Position numbers and translations under genes: made by a program. The notes under the pieces are model-generated. The model was given only the letters and a program-made list of their open reading frames with translations. It was not told the origin of the DNA and searched no databases. 12,795 bases of DNA from contig CANNUR010000070.1 of assembly GCA_947523045.1 (NCBI GenBank), positions 1 through 12,795 on the forward strand, read 5' to 3'. The stretch is from an uncultured Prosthecobacter sp. GTDB lineage: Bacteria > Verrucomicrobiota > Verrucomicrobiia > Verrucomicrobiales > Verrucomicrobiaceae. This document shows positions 1 to 7,365 of the stretch, piece by piece (the stretch's first letter is position 1; each line of letters opens with the position of its first letter).

Positions 1-1
1 G

Positions 2-154
2 GTGGTCGTCACCCTGGGCCGTCTCACGGTCGGCAAAAAAACCTCGGAAGAACTGGCGCGCGCCTACAAGCCGGGCACGCTGACCGCGCCGGCTGCCGCA
101 CCGGTGACCGACCTGCTGCCGACGCTAGAAGGTGTCAGCCCGCCCAGCGAGTGA
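2..154 (+). CDS. 3' end of an unidentified protein (partial)
   Basis: An open frame enters from the left edge and ends at TGA 152-154, giving the last 50 residues. The piece begins VVVTLGRLTVGKK, continues with a short charged helix-like stretch (TSEELARAYKPG), and ends in an Ala/Pro-rich tail, PAAAPVTDLLPTLEGVSPPSE minus its last residues. Its stop overlaps the GTG start of the next gene (GTGA at 151-154), so the two are probably co-transcribed and translationally coupled. The beta-strand-like start could be the end of a PDZ-type or similar small domain, but this is a guess. I do not recognise the family. Codon use matches the neighbouring genes, which supports it being coding. Confidence 0.55.
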   Translation: MVVTLGRLTVGKKTSEELARAYKPGTLTAPAAAPVTDLLPTLEGVSPPSE

Positions 155-1143
155 AGCGTTGTTCGGTCATCTTCCCTGTTTGCAGCCCCGCCCGTGCGGG
201 GCTGCTTGGTTTGCTGCTGCTGTCGTCGCTGGTTGCCGCGGCCGAGGTGGAGGATCCGGCGCAGCGGCGCTTGCAGGAGGCCCGCCGCGTCCTGGAGCGC
301 GACGGACCCGAAGCTGCGGCCGAGCGCCTGCAGGCACTGGCACGCCGTTATCCCGGCAGTGAAGCCGCTGCCGCAGCGCTCTGGGAATTGTTTCGGCTGC
401 ATGAGACCGCCGGTCGCCAGCGCGCGGCCTTCGATGCCCTTGACGCGTTGGTCACGCGCCAGCCAGGTCACTTTGCTCGCGCCCACGCGCAGCAACTGCT
501 GCTGGTCCGGCGACTGCTGGGGGTGGGTGAGCGACGCACACGGGAGGCGGATCGCGACCGCGCTGCGCCGGTGGCGGCGGACGAGGTGGTGGCCATGCTG
601 GCCCGCATCGTTCTCAACGGTCCGCATGCCGAAGCCGGCATTCAGGCGCGCTATTTGTTAGGTTTGGCGCTGGAGCGGGCGGGGCGCACCGACGAGGCGC
701 GCGCGCAGTACGAGGAATTCACCGAGCTGCACGCCGGCCATGAACTGGCCGATGACGCCGGTTTTCAGGCCGCCTCGATCGCCTGCCAGAAGTGGCGTGC
801 CATGCAGGGCGGTTCGCCGCGCGACCGCGAACGCGCGGCGGTGCTGATGAGCTGGTTCCTCAACCGGTTTCCGGAGAGCGACAAGGGGGCGCAGGCGCGC
901 GCCTGCCAGGCGGAACTGCAGCTTGCCGAGCAGCGTGAATTCACCGCCCTTGCCCGCTACTACGAGCAGCGCGGTGATGACCGCGCCGCCGCAGTGTATT
1001 ACCGCCAGCTGGCCGTGAAGTTTCCGGGGCTGGCCATGGAGGGAAGCCCACTGCGCGAGCGCATCGCCGGAGCCCTTGATGCGGACATGGTGATGGAGGC
1101 CGCCGAGGTCGGTCCCAGGCGCGCGGAAGTCGTCGCGCCGTGA
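151..1143 (+). CDS. Secreted TPR-like (BamD/YbgF-type) helical-repeat protein
   Basis: A 330-aa protein with a GTG start. The N-terminus has a long basic region (MKRCSVIFPVCSPARAG) and a hydrophobic core (LLGLLLLSSLVAAA), with likely cleavage near residues 31-32, so it is probably exported to the periplasm. The rest is almost wholly helical with TPR-like spacing. Typical segments end in 'YPGSEAA', 'FPESDKGA' and 'FPGLAME' after A-rich helices; the last, around residues 265-295 (ARYYEQRGDDRAAAVYYRQL), resembles the C-terminal repeat of BamD. I see no lipobox: Cys4 and Cys11 lie before the hydrophobic core. The gene overlaps the upstream stop codon, which favours the GTG start, but a terminator-like hairpin at 182-205 lies within the signal-peptide codons, so the start is not secure. 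A role as scaffold or assembly factor for an envelope complex is inferred from the fold only. Confidence 0.75.
   Translation: MKRCSVIFPVCSPARAGLLGLLLLSSLVAAAEVEDPAQRRLQEARRVLERDGPEAAAERLQALARRYPGSEAAAAALWELFRLHETAGRQRAAFDALDALVTRQPGHFARAHAQQLLLVRRLLGVGERRTREADRDRAAPVAADEVVAMLARIVLNGPHAEAGIQARYLLGLALERAGRTDEARAQYEEFTELHAGHELADDAGFQAASIACQKWRAMQGGSPRDRERAAVLMSWFLNRFPESDKGAQARACQAELQLAEQREFTALARYYEQRGDDRAAAVYYRQLAVKFPGLAMEGSPLRERIAGALDADMVMEAAEVGPRRAEVVAP
182..205 (+). terminator. Terminator-like GC hairpin inside a 5' coding region
   Basis: A perfect 10-bp stem (182-191 with 196-205) closes a CCGT loop and is followed by TTGGTTTG. It lies 27 bp after the stop of the partial upstream gene, where an intrinsic terminator would be expected, yet also within codons 11-19 of the TPR gene as called. 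The following T-rich stretch is interrupted by GG, so termination may be weak. It could be a terminator for the upstream gene, an attenuator, or a coincidence of GC-rich coding sequence. Confidence 0.4.
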
Positions 1144-1146
1144 CGC

Positions 1147-1161
1147 AATCGTGACACGATT
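1147..1161. promoter_or_regulatory. 15-bp palindrome, possible operator
   Basis: AATCGTG-A-CACGATT is a perfect 7+7 palindrome around one central base, starting 4 bp after the TPR gene stop. It is too short and lacks a T-run for a terminator, so a protein-binding site is the other option. It lies 62 bp before the repeated element at 1223-1276. No matching site is seen before the receptor unit, which weakens the case. Confidence 0.2.
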
Positions 1162-1222
1162 CGGCTTGCTCCGGCAGCGATGTCATCCCCCCGCAGGGGA
1201 ATCTGTCGGGAGCGCGCTCAAG

Positions 1223-1276
1223 AGGTGACGAAACTGTTGCCAGCGAGGCTTTGGCGAAGGCCGGCAGGTGGGTTCC
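1223..1276 (+). repeat. 54-bp dispersed element, copy 1 (leader of secreted-protein unit)
   Basis: This block matches 7306-7359 at 49 of 54 positions with no gap. The longest shared run spans TTGCCAGCGAGGCTTTGGCG and a few flanking bases. It begins AGGTGACG and ends GTGGGTTCC. It sits in the 185-bp gap between the TPR gene and the TIGR02597-like gene and ends 52 bp before the chosen ATG at 1329. No ORF is conserved across both copies and reaches the genes. The fixed spacing and orientation suggest a promoter-associated or 5'-leader element rather than a random repeat. Confidence 0.8.
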
Positions 1277-1288
1277 AATCAACGGGTA

Positions 1289-1308
1289 GGCGCGAACTGT
1301 GTTGCGCC
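1289..1308 (+). promoter_or_regulatory. Leader hairpin after repeat copy 1
   Basis: GGCGC at 1289-1293 pairs with GCGCC at 1304-1308. One G-U and one A-U pair extend the stem to 7 bp around a 6-base loop. It falls 12 bp after the repeated element and 20 bp before the ATG at 1329. A stronger hairpin occupies the equivalent place in the other leader, although the sequences differ. Confidence 0.35.
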
Positions 1309-1328
1309 CATGCAAGCCCTCCATCCCC

Positions 1329-2333
1329 ATGATCCGCATCCGACCCACTGACCTCGCGCTGTTCGCGCTCCTCGCCCTCGCTGTTCCGCAGGCGCGGGCC
1401 CAGGCCGACAAGCTGCCCATGAGCCGCACCGCCGGCACCATCACGCTCAACCTGCCGGCAGGCAAGACCACGCTGGTTGGCCTCGCCAATGTCCGCATCG
1501 TTGCTTCCGGAACCGTGCAGGCGGTCGATGGCTCCGACCTGACGCTGACCTCCAGTCCCGCCAGCCTGCCGGATGTGCTCACCGCGCCGCATGCGCTGAA
1601 GATCGTCAGCCGTGCCAACCCCGCCGGCAACAACGCCTACGGCCACAGCGCGCGCATCACCGCCCAGGCCGGCCAGGAAGTGACCGCCGCCTTCGCGGTC
1701 ACGCCGAATGTCGGCGATGAATTTGTGGTTTATGAACTGAGCCGGATCGCCACGGTGCTCGGCGCGGCCAACGAGGTCGGCCTGACCGGCGCGGCCATCG
1801 CGAATGCGGCCGACAAGGTTTACCTGACGGAGAACGGTGTGCTGGTCGGTTACTTCTACCGCACCGACGCCAGCCAGTGGCGTCGCACCGACGATCCCGA
1901 TGGCGCCAATCAGGGTGCCACGGTGATCGCGCCCGGCAGCGGCCTCATGATCGTGCGTGTCGCCGGTACCGACCGCACGCTGCGCCTGAGTGGTGACGCC
2001 CTGCCGGCCCGCCACGTGGCCAGCGTCGCCACCGGTCAGAACATCGTCAACAATCCCTTCCTGGTGCCCACCAGCCTGTCGGCGAGTGACATCCAGTCGA
2101 ACCTCACCGGCGGCACCGGCCCGGGCGCGGCCGATGTCGTCTACCTCGAACAGGACGGCGTGCTCACCGGCTACTACTTCAAGACCGGCGGCCCCGGCGG
2201 TACCGGCTGGCGCGCGCTTGGCGACAGCGTCACCGACGCCGGCGCTGCGCTGCTGCTGCCGGCCAAGGCCCTCCTGTTCAAGGAGCAGGCCGGCACCGCC
2301 GGTTTTGCCCTGCCCGAACCCTTCGCCGACTGA
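1329..2333 (+). CDS. TIGR02597-like secreted protein with internal duplication
   Basis: A 334-aa protein starting at ATG 1329. A GTG at 1299 is in frame, but it would place ten extra residues before a good signal peptide and lies inside the leader hairpin. The signal peptide is MIRIRPTDLALFALLALAVP with cleavage near ARA-QA. The mature start (MSRTAGTITLNLPAGKTTLVG) resembles the TIGR02597 family, which I recall as uncharacterised and found mainly in Verrucomicrobiota. Two units about 107 residues apart share a motif: DKVYLTENGVLVGYFYRTD at residue 162 and DVVYLEQDGVLTGYYFKTG at residue 269, each followed by a Trp-Arg and a short Gly/Ala-rich strand. There are no transmembrane segments beyond the signal peptide and no sorting tail. 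It is the first gene of a three-gene unit, 31 bp before the next. No Shine-Dalgarno sequence is visible; the leader is pyrimidine-rich. Function unknown; a beta-rich surface or periplasmic role is inferred. Confidence 0.85.
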   Translation: MIRIRPTDLALFALLALAVPQARAQADKLPMSRTAGTITLNLPAGKTTLVGLANVRIVASGTVQAVDGSDLTLTSSPASLPDVLTAPHALKIVSRANPAGNNAYGHSARITAQAGQEVTAAFAVTPNVGDEFVVYELSRIATVLGAANEVGLTGAAIANAADKVYLTENGVLVGYFYRTDASQWRRTDDPDGANQGATVIAPGSGLMIVRVAGTDRTLRLSGDALPARHVASVATGQNIVNNPFLVPTSLSASDIQSNLTGGTGPGAADVVYLEQDGVLTGYYFKTGGPGGTGWRALGDSVTDAGAALLLPAKALLFKEQAGTAGFALPEPFAD

Positions 2334-2364
2334 ACCCACTCTTCATTTCAAAAACGCGTTCCCC

Positions 2365-5211
2365 ATGAAACAACTCTTTCTCACCGCCGCGCTGACGCTC
2401 GGCCTGTACGGAGCCGCCGAAGCGGCGCCGGCCAAGCTCTTTGCCAGCAACCTCGGCAATGGCATCGCCCCGAGCAATGGCCTCGTCGGCATCGGCACCG
2501 CCACGGTGCGCTTTGGCGTCTTTCCCGACGGCTTCGAGTTCGAGGGCAAGACCTTCGCCCAGCTTGACGCCGTCTTCACCCAGGTCGCCCAGTCGAACGC
2601 CCCGCTCAATGTGGGCGGCGAGCGCGGCTTCTTCGATCTGGCCCTCGATTACGAATCCGGCGCCAGCGTCGACGGCGAGACCATCTACGTTTGGATCCTC
2701 AACGGGGCCACACCCGCCACGGCACCCCAGCAGGCCATCTTCTCGACCGCCCAGAGTTTCGTCACACCCGACGGCCTGTTTCCGAACCACAGCTTCGTCA
2801 GCCCCGATTCCGGCGCCCTTGAATTGGTCGCCCACATCGGCGGCCTGGCTGGCGGCTCCAACATCGGCGGCACGGCCAACGCCCACACCACCGCTGGCGA
2901 CGACTATCGTGTCACCGACGTTGGCGCCTCGCGCACGCCGGCTGATGAAGTCGTGTTCCAGGGCTCGGCGGTGACCTTCAGTGCCGTTGCCGACACCTCC
3001 TTCCTGCCGACCTACCAGTGGCGCTTCAATGGCAAAAACATCGCCAAGGCGAACGCGGCGACCCTGAACCTCGCCTCGGTGACGCCGAAGAACACGGGTG
3101 TTTATGACTGCGTGGTGACCGACGGTCCCGTCACGGTCACCAGCAACGAGGTCGAACTGCAGGTTTTCTCGGCCAAGCCGACCTTTACCCAGCAGCCCGC
3201 CGGCGACGTTGTCGCCCTCGGCTCGGCCATCACGCTGAACGCCGAGGCGGTGGCTCCTGAAGGGGTGGTTTACCAGTGGAAGAAGGGTGCCAACCTGCCC
3301 GGCGCCACCGATCCGCAGCTGGAAATCAACAAGGCCCGTCCCGAAGACGCCGGCGCTTATGTTTGCGTCGCCAGCAATGCTCCCTCCCAGCCGCCTGTGT
3401 CCGGTGGCGGCGCCACCAACAGCCTGCCGGCCGAGGTCGTCGTCATCGACACCGAGGCGCGCATGATCGGCGGTGCCTTGGGTGGCGCAGTGAAGCTCAA
3501 TGCTGTCTATTTTGGCAAGCCCGCCCGCTTCCAGTGGAAGCGCAACGGCGTCGACCTCGCCAACGGCGGTCAGTTCGCCGGCGTCACCGGCAAAACCCTC
3601 GCCATCAAGGGGCTGACCAACGACAACGACGGTGACGTCTACACCTGCGAAGTCTTCGCGGGCAACGCCACCGCCGGTTTCGATTCGCTGGAGTCGGGTG
3701 ACTTCGCCCTCTCCGTCTATGACGGCGCGCCGACCTTCGCCACCGGTGACAATCCGATCGTTCTGCCTGCCGCGACGCTTGGCGCCGACTACCCGCCCTT
3801 CCAGATCCCGGCCGACGGTGCCTCGCTGTTCGCCGTCTCCGGTCTGCCCAAGGGCATGGCCGTCGATGCCGCCACCGGCATCATCGCTGGTCGCCCGATC
3901 GCCCTGAACAAAAATCCCGCCGCACCGTTCAACCTGGTCATCACCCTCACCAACGGCAAAACCAAGGTGCAGCGCCCGGCGACGCTGGTGGTCAACAATA
4001 TCCTGACGAATCTGGATGGTGTTTACACCGCCTGGATCGCCCGCTCCACCTTCAGCGGCGGCTACTCGCACACCGACAATCTCGGTGGCCGCATTGACAT
4101 GAGCATCACCAAGCTTGGCTCCATTTCCGGCAATCTGTTCCTCGGGGCCGCCAAGCCGATCAAGTTCATCGGTTTCCTCAACGACCCCGCAGCGGCCTCG
4201 CCGACCGCCACCCTCCTCATCCGCCGTCCCGGCCTGAGCTTCGTGCCGCTGGAGCTTGTCTTCACCATCCAGACGCCGGATGGCGCCGACACCGCCCGCA
4301 AGGTGCTGTCGTCGGCGGTGATCCGCGATGCCTTCCTTGTCCCCGGTCAGACCGGCATCCGCTCGACTGCGGTCACCGGCTGGCGCCGCAAGTTCGACGG
4401 CAAGAATCCGACGAACCTGTATCCGGGCGTCTACAACGTGGCGGTCACCGCCAGCGGCGAATCCGACACGCGTCCGAAGGGGGTCACCCTGCTCAACCTC
4501 GCCATCAAGGCCGATGGCAGCGTCAAGTTGGTCGGCACCAGCGCCGACGGCGAGAAACTGGCGGGCGCCACCTTTGTCGGTCCGACCGGCCAGGTGCTCG
4601 TTTTCAACCCTCTCTACACGCCCGCCAAGGGTTCCCTGGTCGGCAACCTGCAGCTCAACAACGGCACTCCCGCCGAGGGCGTGAACCCGGCCAATGACGA
4701 CACTGTTGGCGGCACACTGAGCTGGCTGCGTCCGCAGAACACCAGCACCAAGAGCCGCGCTTATGCCGGGGGCTTCAACCTCGTTGCGGGCAACCTGACG
4801 ATCGCCGGCGGTCGCTATGCCCGGACCGACAAGGCCCGCACGATCCTGGATGCCGCACCCGGTGCAGCCGCCCTGCTGGAGTTCACGGACGCTGGTCTGA
4901 GCATTGAGGATCCGGCTGATCCGGCCCGCCCCGACGTCGCCCTCACCCTGGTCGATGCCAAGAAGTTCAGCATCGACGGCAACAATCCGCGCCTGGTCAA
5001 GCTCAAGCTGGACGCCGCCAAGGGTCTGTTCAGCGGCACCTTCAGCTACGACGGTGCGGTCAACAAGACCGTCAAATTCCAGGGTCATGTCATCCGCAAT
5101 GGCGGCGGCGCCGGCGTCTGGCAGGGCTTCGGCTGGTTCCTGCTCACCCAGGATCCCGGCAACCGCACGGACCCGGTCGAGTCCGGCCTCGTCACCCTTA
5201 GCCTCGATTGA
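2365..5211 (+). CDS. Secreted protein with three Ig-like domains and a He_PIG-like domain
   Basis: A 948-aa protein from ATG 2365, chosen for its signal peptide (MKQLFLTAALTLGLYGAAEA, cleavage near residue 21). Residues 21-190 form an unrecognised beta-rich domain (FASNLGNGIAPSNGLVGIG). Three Ig-like domains follow: about 193-268 (YQW at 217, NTGVYDC ending at C249), 271-360 (YQW at 303, DAGAYVC ending at C334) and 362-452 (FQW at 389, GDVYTC ending at C428). Each keeps the Trp and the D/N-x-G-x-Y-x-C type signature but lacks the first Ig cysteine. Residues 454-548 resemble a He_PIG/cadherin-like domain (GLPKGMAVDAATGIIAGRP at 493). The last 400 residues are a repeated beta-rich module seen in large Verrucomicrobiota exported proteins (family recall). 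There is no PEP-CTERM or T9SS-like tail. It lies between two other exported proteins, so an extracellular adhesive or structural role is likely; the partner is unknown. Confidence 0.85.
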   Translation: MKQLFLTAALTLGLYGAAEAAPAKLFASNLGNGIAPSNGLVGIGTATVRFGVFPDGFEFEGKTFAQLDAVFTQVAQSNAPLNVGGERGFFDLALDYESGASVDGETIYVWILNGATPATAPQQAIFSTAQSFVTPDGLFPNHSFVSPDSGALELVAHIGGLAGGSNIGGTANAHTTAGDDYRVTDVGASRTPADEVVFQGSAVTFSAVADTSFLPTYQWRFNGKNIAKANAATLNLASVTPKNTGVYDCVVTDGPVTVTSNEVELQVFSAKPTFTQQPAGDVVALGSAITLNAEAVAPEGVVYQWKKGANLPGATDPQLEINKARPEDAGAYVCVASNAPSQPPVSGGGATNSLPAEVVVIDTEARMIGGALGGAVKLNAVYFGKPARFQWKRNGVDLANGGQFAGVTGKTLAIKGLTNDNDGDVYTCEVFAGNATAGFDSLESGDFALSVYDGAPTFATGDNPIVLPAATLGADYPPFQIPADGASLFAVSGLPKGMAVDAATGIIAGRPIALNKNPAAPFNLVITLTNGKTKVQRPATLVVNNILTNLDGVYTAWIARSTFSGGYSHTDNLGGRIDMSITKLGSISGNLFLGAAKPIKFIGFLNDPAAASPTATLLIRRPGLSFVPLELVFTIQTPDGADTARKVLSSAVIRDAFLVPGQTGIRSTAVTGWRRKFDGKNPTNLYPGVYNVAVTASGESDTRPKGVTLLNLAIKADGSVKLVGTSADGEKLAGATFVGPTGQVLVFNPLYTPAKGSLVGNLQLNNGTPAEGVNPANDDTVGGTLSWLRPQNTSTKSRAYAGGFNLVAGNLTIAGGRYARTDKARTILDAAPGAAALLEFTDAGLSIEDPADPARPDVALTLVDAKKFSIDGNNPRLVKLKLDAAKGLFSGTFSYDGAVNKTVKFQGHVIRNGGGAGVWQGFGWFLLTQDPGNRTDPVESGLVTLSLD

Positions 5212-5266
5212 GACGAATGCCCTCCGCCAACGCCTCCATCTCCGACCCCGCCTTCTGCAATCCATC

Positions 5267-7210
5267 ATGAAACACACGCTCAAAGCCACCTTCCTCGCCG
5301 CGGCCGTCCTGGCCGCCGCCCTGCCCGGCGCGGCGCGGGCCGACTTCATCGTCGTCGGCTCGCAGAACGACAACCGCATCACCACTGATACCCGCTGGAC
5401 CCGCGACAACGTCTACATCCTCGGTCGCGTCATCATCGTCTCCAACGGCGCCAAGCTCACCATTGAGCCCGGCACCGTCATCCGCGGCCTGCGCGCCACG
5501 GAGTCGGACATCGCCGAAGAACCCGGCACGCTCGTCGTCGCCCGCGGCAGCAAGATCGTTGCCAACGGCACCGTCGATGCGCCGATCCTCTTCACTTCGA
5601 TCGATGATCCGAACGTGCCCGGCGGAGCGGCCACCGTGCCGTCCTCGGTCACCAACCTGCTCGGCCGCGTCATCGACGTCGGTGCGCTCGCGAACAACAA
5701 CTACACTCCGGGCGATCCGACCGGCAACAACGGCTTTGCCAAGAGTGGTCTCTGGGGTGGCATCATCCTCTGTGGTCGCGCCCACGTCGCCGCCAACACC
5801 GGCAACACCGACGTCGATGACGACGGCATCTGGGATGCCCATGCGGACAGCCTGACGGAAAACTTCCGCCGCATCCAGAATGCCGGCATCGGCACCGACT
5901 ACCCCGAGGGTCTGTCCAGCGGTTCCGGCAGCAACGTGCTCAACAGTGAGCTCACCCTCTACGGCGGCACGGACGATGACGATGACAGCGGTGTCATGCG
6001 CTATGTGGTCAACCGCTACGGCGGCTTCGTCATCGGCGCGGCCGCGGTCGGCAACGAGATCAACGGCATCACCATCTGTGGTGTCGGCTCGGGCTTCGTC
6101 TTCGAACACTGCGAGGTGTTCCAGAACAAGGACGATGGCTTCGAATGGTTCGGTGGCAGGCACGACACCCGCTTCCTTTTCTCCAGCGCCAACCAGGACG
6201 ACGCGTTTGACGGCGACGAAGGTTTCCGTGGCAACCACCAGTTCTGGACCGTGGTGCAGGGCACCATCAACGTCAGCGGCAACGCCCTGCGCAGCGGCCA
6301 CGACGGCTTCAACACCCCGGTGGGTCAGACCGAATCCGGCTCCGACTACCAGTATGACAAACTCATGGAGTGGGACGGCGGCGAGCCCGACAACGGTGAC
6401 CGCCTGCCGATGACCGATGTCAATGTCTTCAACTTCACCATGCTCGCCGGCGGCACCAAGTTCGAGGGCTTCAATCCCAAGCTCGAAGCCCACATCGCCA
6501 TGCACAACGGTTTGGTTGAGAACGCCAACAACGTCAGCCGTGCGGCCGAGACCGGCGGCGGCGCCATCACCACCCTGCTGAGCTGGAGCAACCTCTACGC
6601 CTATCGTGCCACCGCCACCTCCGGCCAGCCGCTGCCTGCCTCGAGCAGCGTCGGCGTCGGTGCCAGTTCGGCGACCGTCGGCGGCGTGGCCATCCCCATC
6701 CTCAACCAGATCACCACGCTGCAGCAGCCCGGGGCCTCGCAGATCCGCACGCCCTGGCGCTTCTCCGCCATCGCCAATCCGGTCGTGCCCTGCCCGCTCT
6801 ACACCAAGAACGGTCTCGACCTGCGCCTCGACCCCGCCGGCGCCGCCTACGATGTGCCGTTGGCCGGTGGCGTCACCCTGCCTGCCGGCTTCGTCAATGC
6901 CGCCTTCGCCGGCGCCATGCGTGACAACAACGCCATGTTCGGTTGGACCTCGCTGCACGCCCTGCAGGTCTTCCCCGCCGACAATCTCGACCGCCCGGTG
7001 GTCGTGCTCGGCGAGAACGAGGGCCATCCGACGGTCAACTTTGAGGCCGCCGACGCCGATGTGCTGTATGTGGTCGAGAAGTCCGACGACGGCAAGAAGT
7101 GGGTCGTTTTGACCCCTGAGCCGCTGAGCGGCACGGCCGGCGCCGTCAGCTACACCGACAGCACCAGCGAGGCGACCGACACGGTGCTCTACCGCGTCTA
7201 CGGTCTCTGA
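5267..7210 (+). CDS. Secreted beta-helix-like protein with Asp-rich loops
   Basis: A 647-aa protein from ATG 5267, preceded by a pyrimidine-rich leader without a Shine-Dalgarno sequence. The signal peptide (MKHTLKATFLAAAVLAAALP) is cleaved near ARA-DF. The mature protein starts with the pattern RWTRDNVYILGRVIIVSNGA...LTIEPGTVIRG (about 41-75), then LWGGIILCGRA at 162-172, YGGTDDDDDSGV near 232, GNEINGITICGVGSG at 262, QNKDDGFEWFGG and DDAFDGDEGFRGNHQFW near 312-328. These are hallmarks of a widespread exported family with parallel beta-helix character that I recall from Bacteroidota, Proteobacteria and Verrucomicrobiota, often near TonB-dependent receptors. D182-V-D-D-D-G-I-W-D190 looks like a TSP3/dockerin-type calcium loop. 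The last 65 residues form a small beta domain (VEKSDDGKKWVVLT...YRVYGL). It is last in its unit, before a strong terminator. Substrate unknown; no catalytic motif was recognised. Confidence 0.85.
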   Translation: MKHTLKATFLAAAVLAAALPGAARADFIVVGSQNDNRITTDTRWTRDNVYILGRVIIVSNGAKLTIEPGTVIRGLRATESDIAEEPGTLVVARGSKIVANGTVDAPILFTSIDDPNVPGGAATVPSSVTNLLGRVIDVGALANNNYTPGDPTGNNGFAKSGLWGGIILCGRAHVAANTGNTDVDDDGIWDAHADSLTENFRRIQNAGIGTDYPEGLSSGSGSNVLNSELTLYGGTDDDDDSGVMRYVVNRYGGFVIGAAAVGNEINGITICGVGSGFVFEHCEVFQNKDDGFEWFGGRHDTRFLFSSANQDDAFDGDEGFRGNHQFWTVVQGTINVSGNALRSGHDGFNTPVGQTESGSDYQYDKLMEWDGGEPDNGDRLPMTDVNVFNFTMLAGGTKFEGFNPKLEAHIAMHNGLVENANNVSRAAETGGGAITTLLSWSNLYAYRATATSGQPLPASSSVGVGASSATVGGVAIPILNQITTLQQPGASQIRTPWRFSAIANPVVPCPLYTKNGLDLRLDPAGAAYDVPLAGGVTLPAGFVNAAFAGAMRDNNAMFGWTSLHALQVFPADNLDRPVVVLGENEGHPTVNFEAADADVLYVVEKSDDGKKWVVLTPEPLSGTAGAVSYTDSTSEATDTVLYRVYGL

Positions 7211-7239
7211 AGCACCTCGCTGCAAAACAACCCCCAAGC

Positions 7240-7273
7240 GCGGGACGGCAGAGATGCCGTCCCGCCTTTTTTT
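7240..7273 (+). terminator. Strong intrinsic terminator of the secreted-protein unit
   Basis: A perfect 11-bp GC-rich stem (GCGGGACGGCA at 7240-7250 with its complement at 7255-7265) closes a GAGA tetraloop and is followed by C and seven T (7267-7273). It lies 29 bp after the stop of the beta-helix-like gene. It separates that unit from the helical-repeat/receptor unit, so the second unit needs its own promoter, which must lie in 7274-7410. Confidence 0.93.
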
Positions 7274-7305
7274 GATGCGTTTCCCGACACATAAGCCGGG
7301 GGTCA

Positions 7306-7359
7306 AGGTGACGGAATTGTTGCCAGCGAGGCTTTGGCGAAAGGCGGCCGGTGGGTTCC
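7306..7359 (+). repeat. 54-bp dispersed element, copy 2 (leader of receptor unit)
   Basis: This is the second copy of the element at 1223-1276, in the same orientation, with 49 of 54 positions identical and no gap. Three of the five differences cluster in the GC-rich part before GTGGGTTCC. It begins 32 bp after the terminator T-run and ends 51 bp before ATG 7411. Since a terminator lies upstream, the promoter of the receptor unit must be in or beside this element. Confidence 0.8.
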
Positions 7360-7365
7360 TGTCGA

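Noticed and set aside
1186..1200. TCCCC...GGGGA stem as terminator of the TPR gene
   Set aside because: Only 5 bp and no T-run follows; too weak to call.
1218..2339. Minus-strand frame spanning the TIGR02597-like gene and the repeated element
   Set aside because: No motif, and it is a shadow of the + strand gene. The similar peptides read from both element copies only reflect the DNA repeat.
2278..5409. Very long open frame on the minus strand opposite the Ig-domain gene
   Set aside because: The product is Gly/Val/Arg/Ala-rich, has no signal peptide or domain, and mirrors the C-ending codons of the + strand gene, which shows clear Ig motifs.
5100..7210. PEP-CTERM or T9SS sorting tail on the large secreted proteins
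   Set aside because: The Ig-domain protein ends SGLVTLSLD and the beta-helix-like protein ends LYRVYGL; neither has a hydrophobic segment with a basic tail or a T9SS-type terminal signature.
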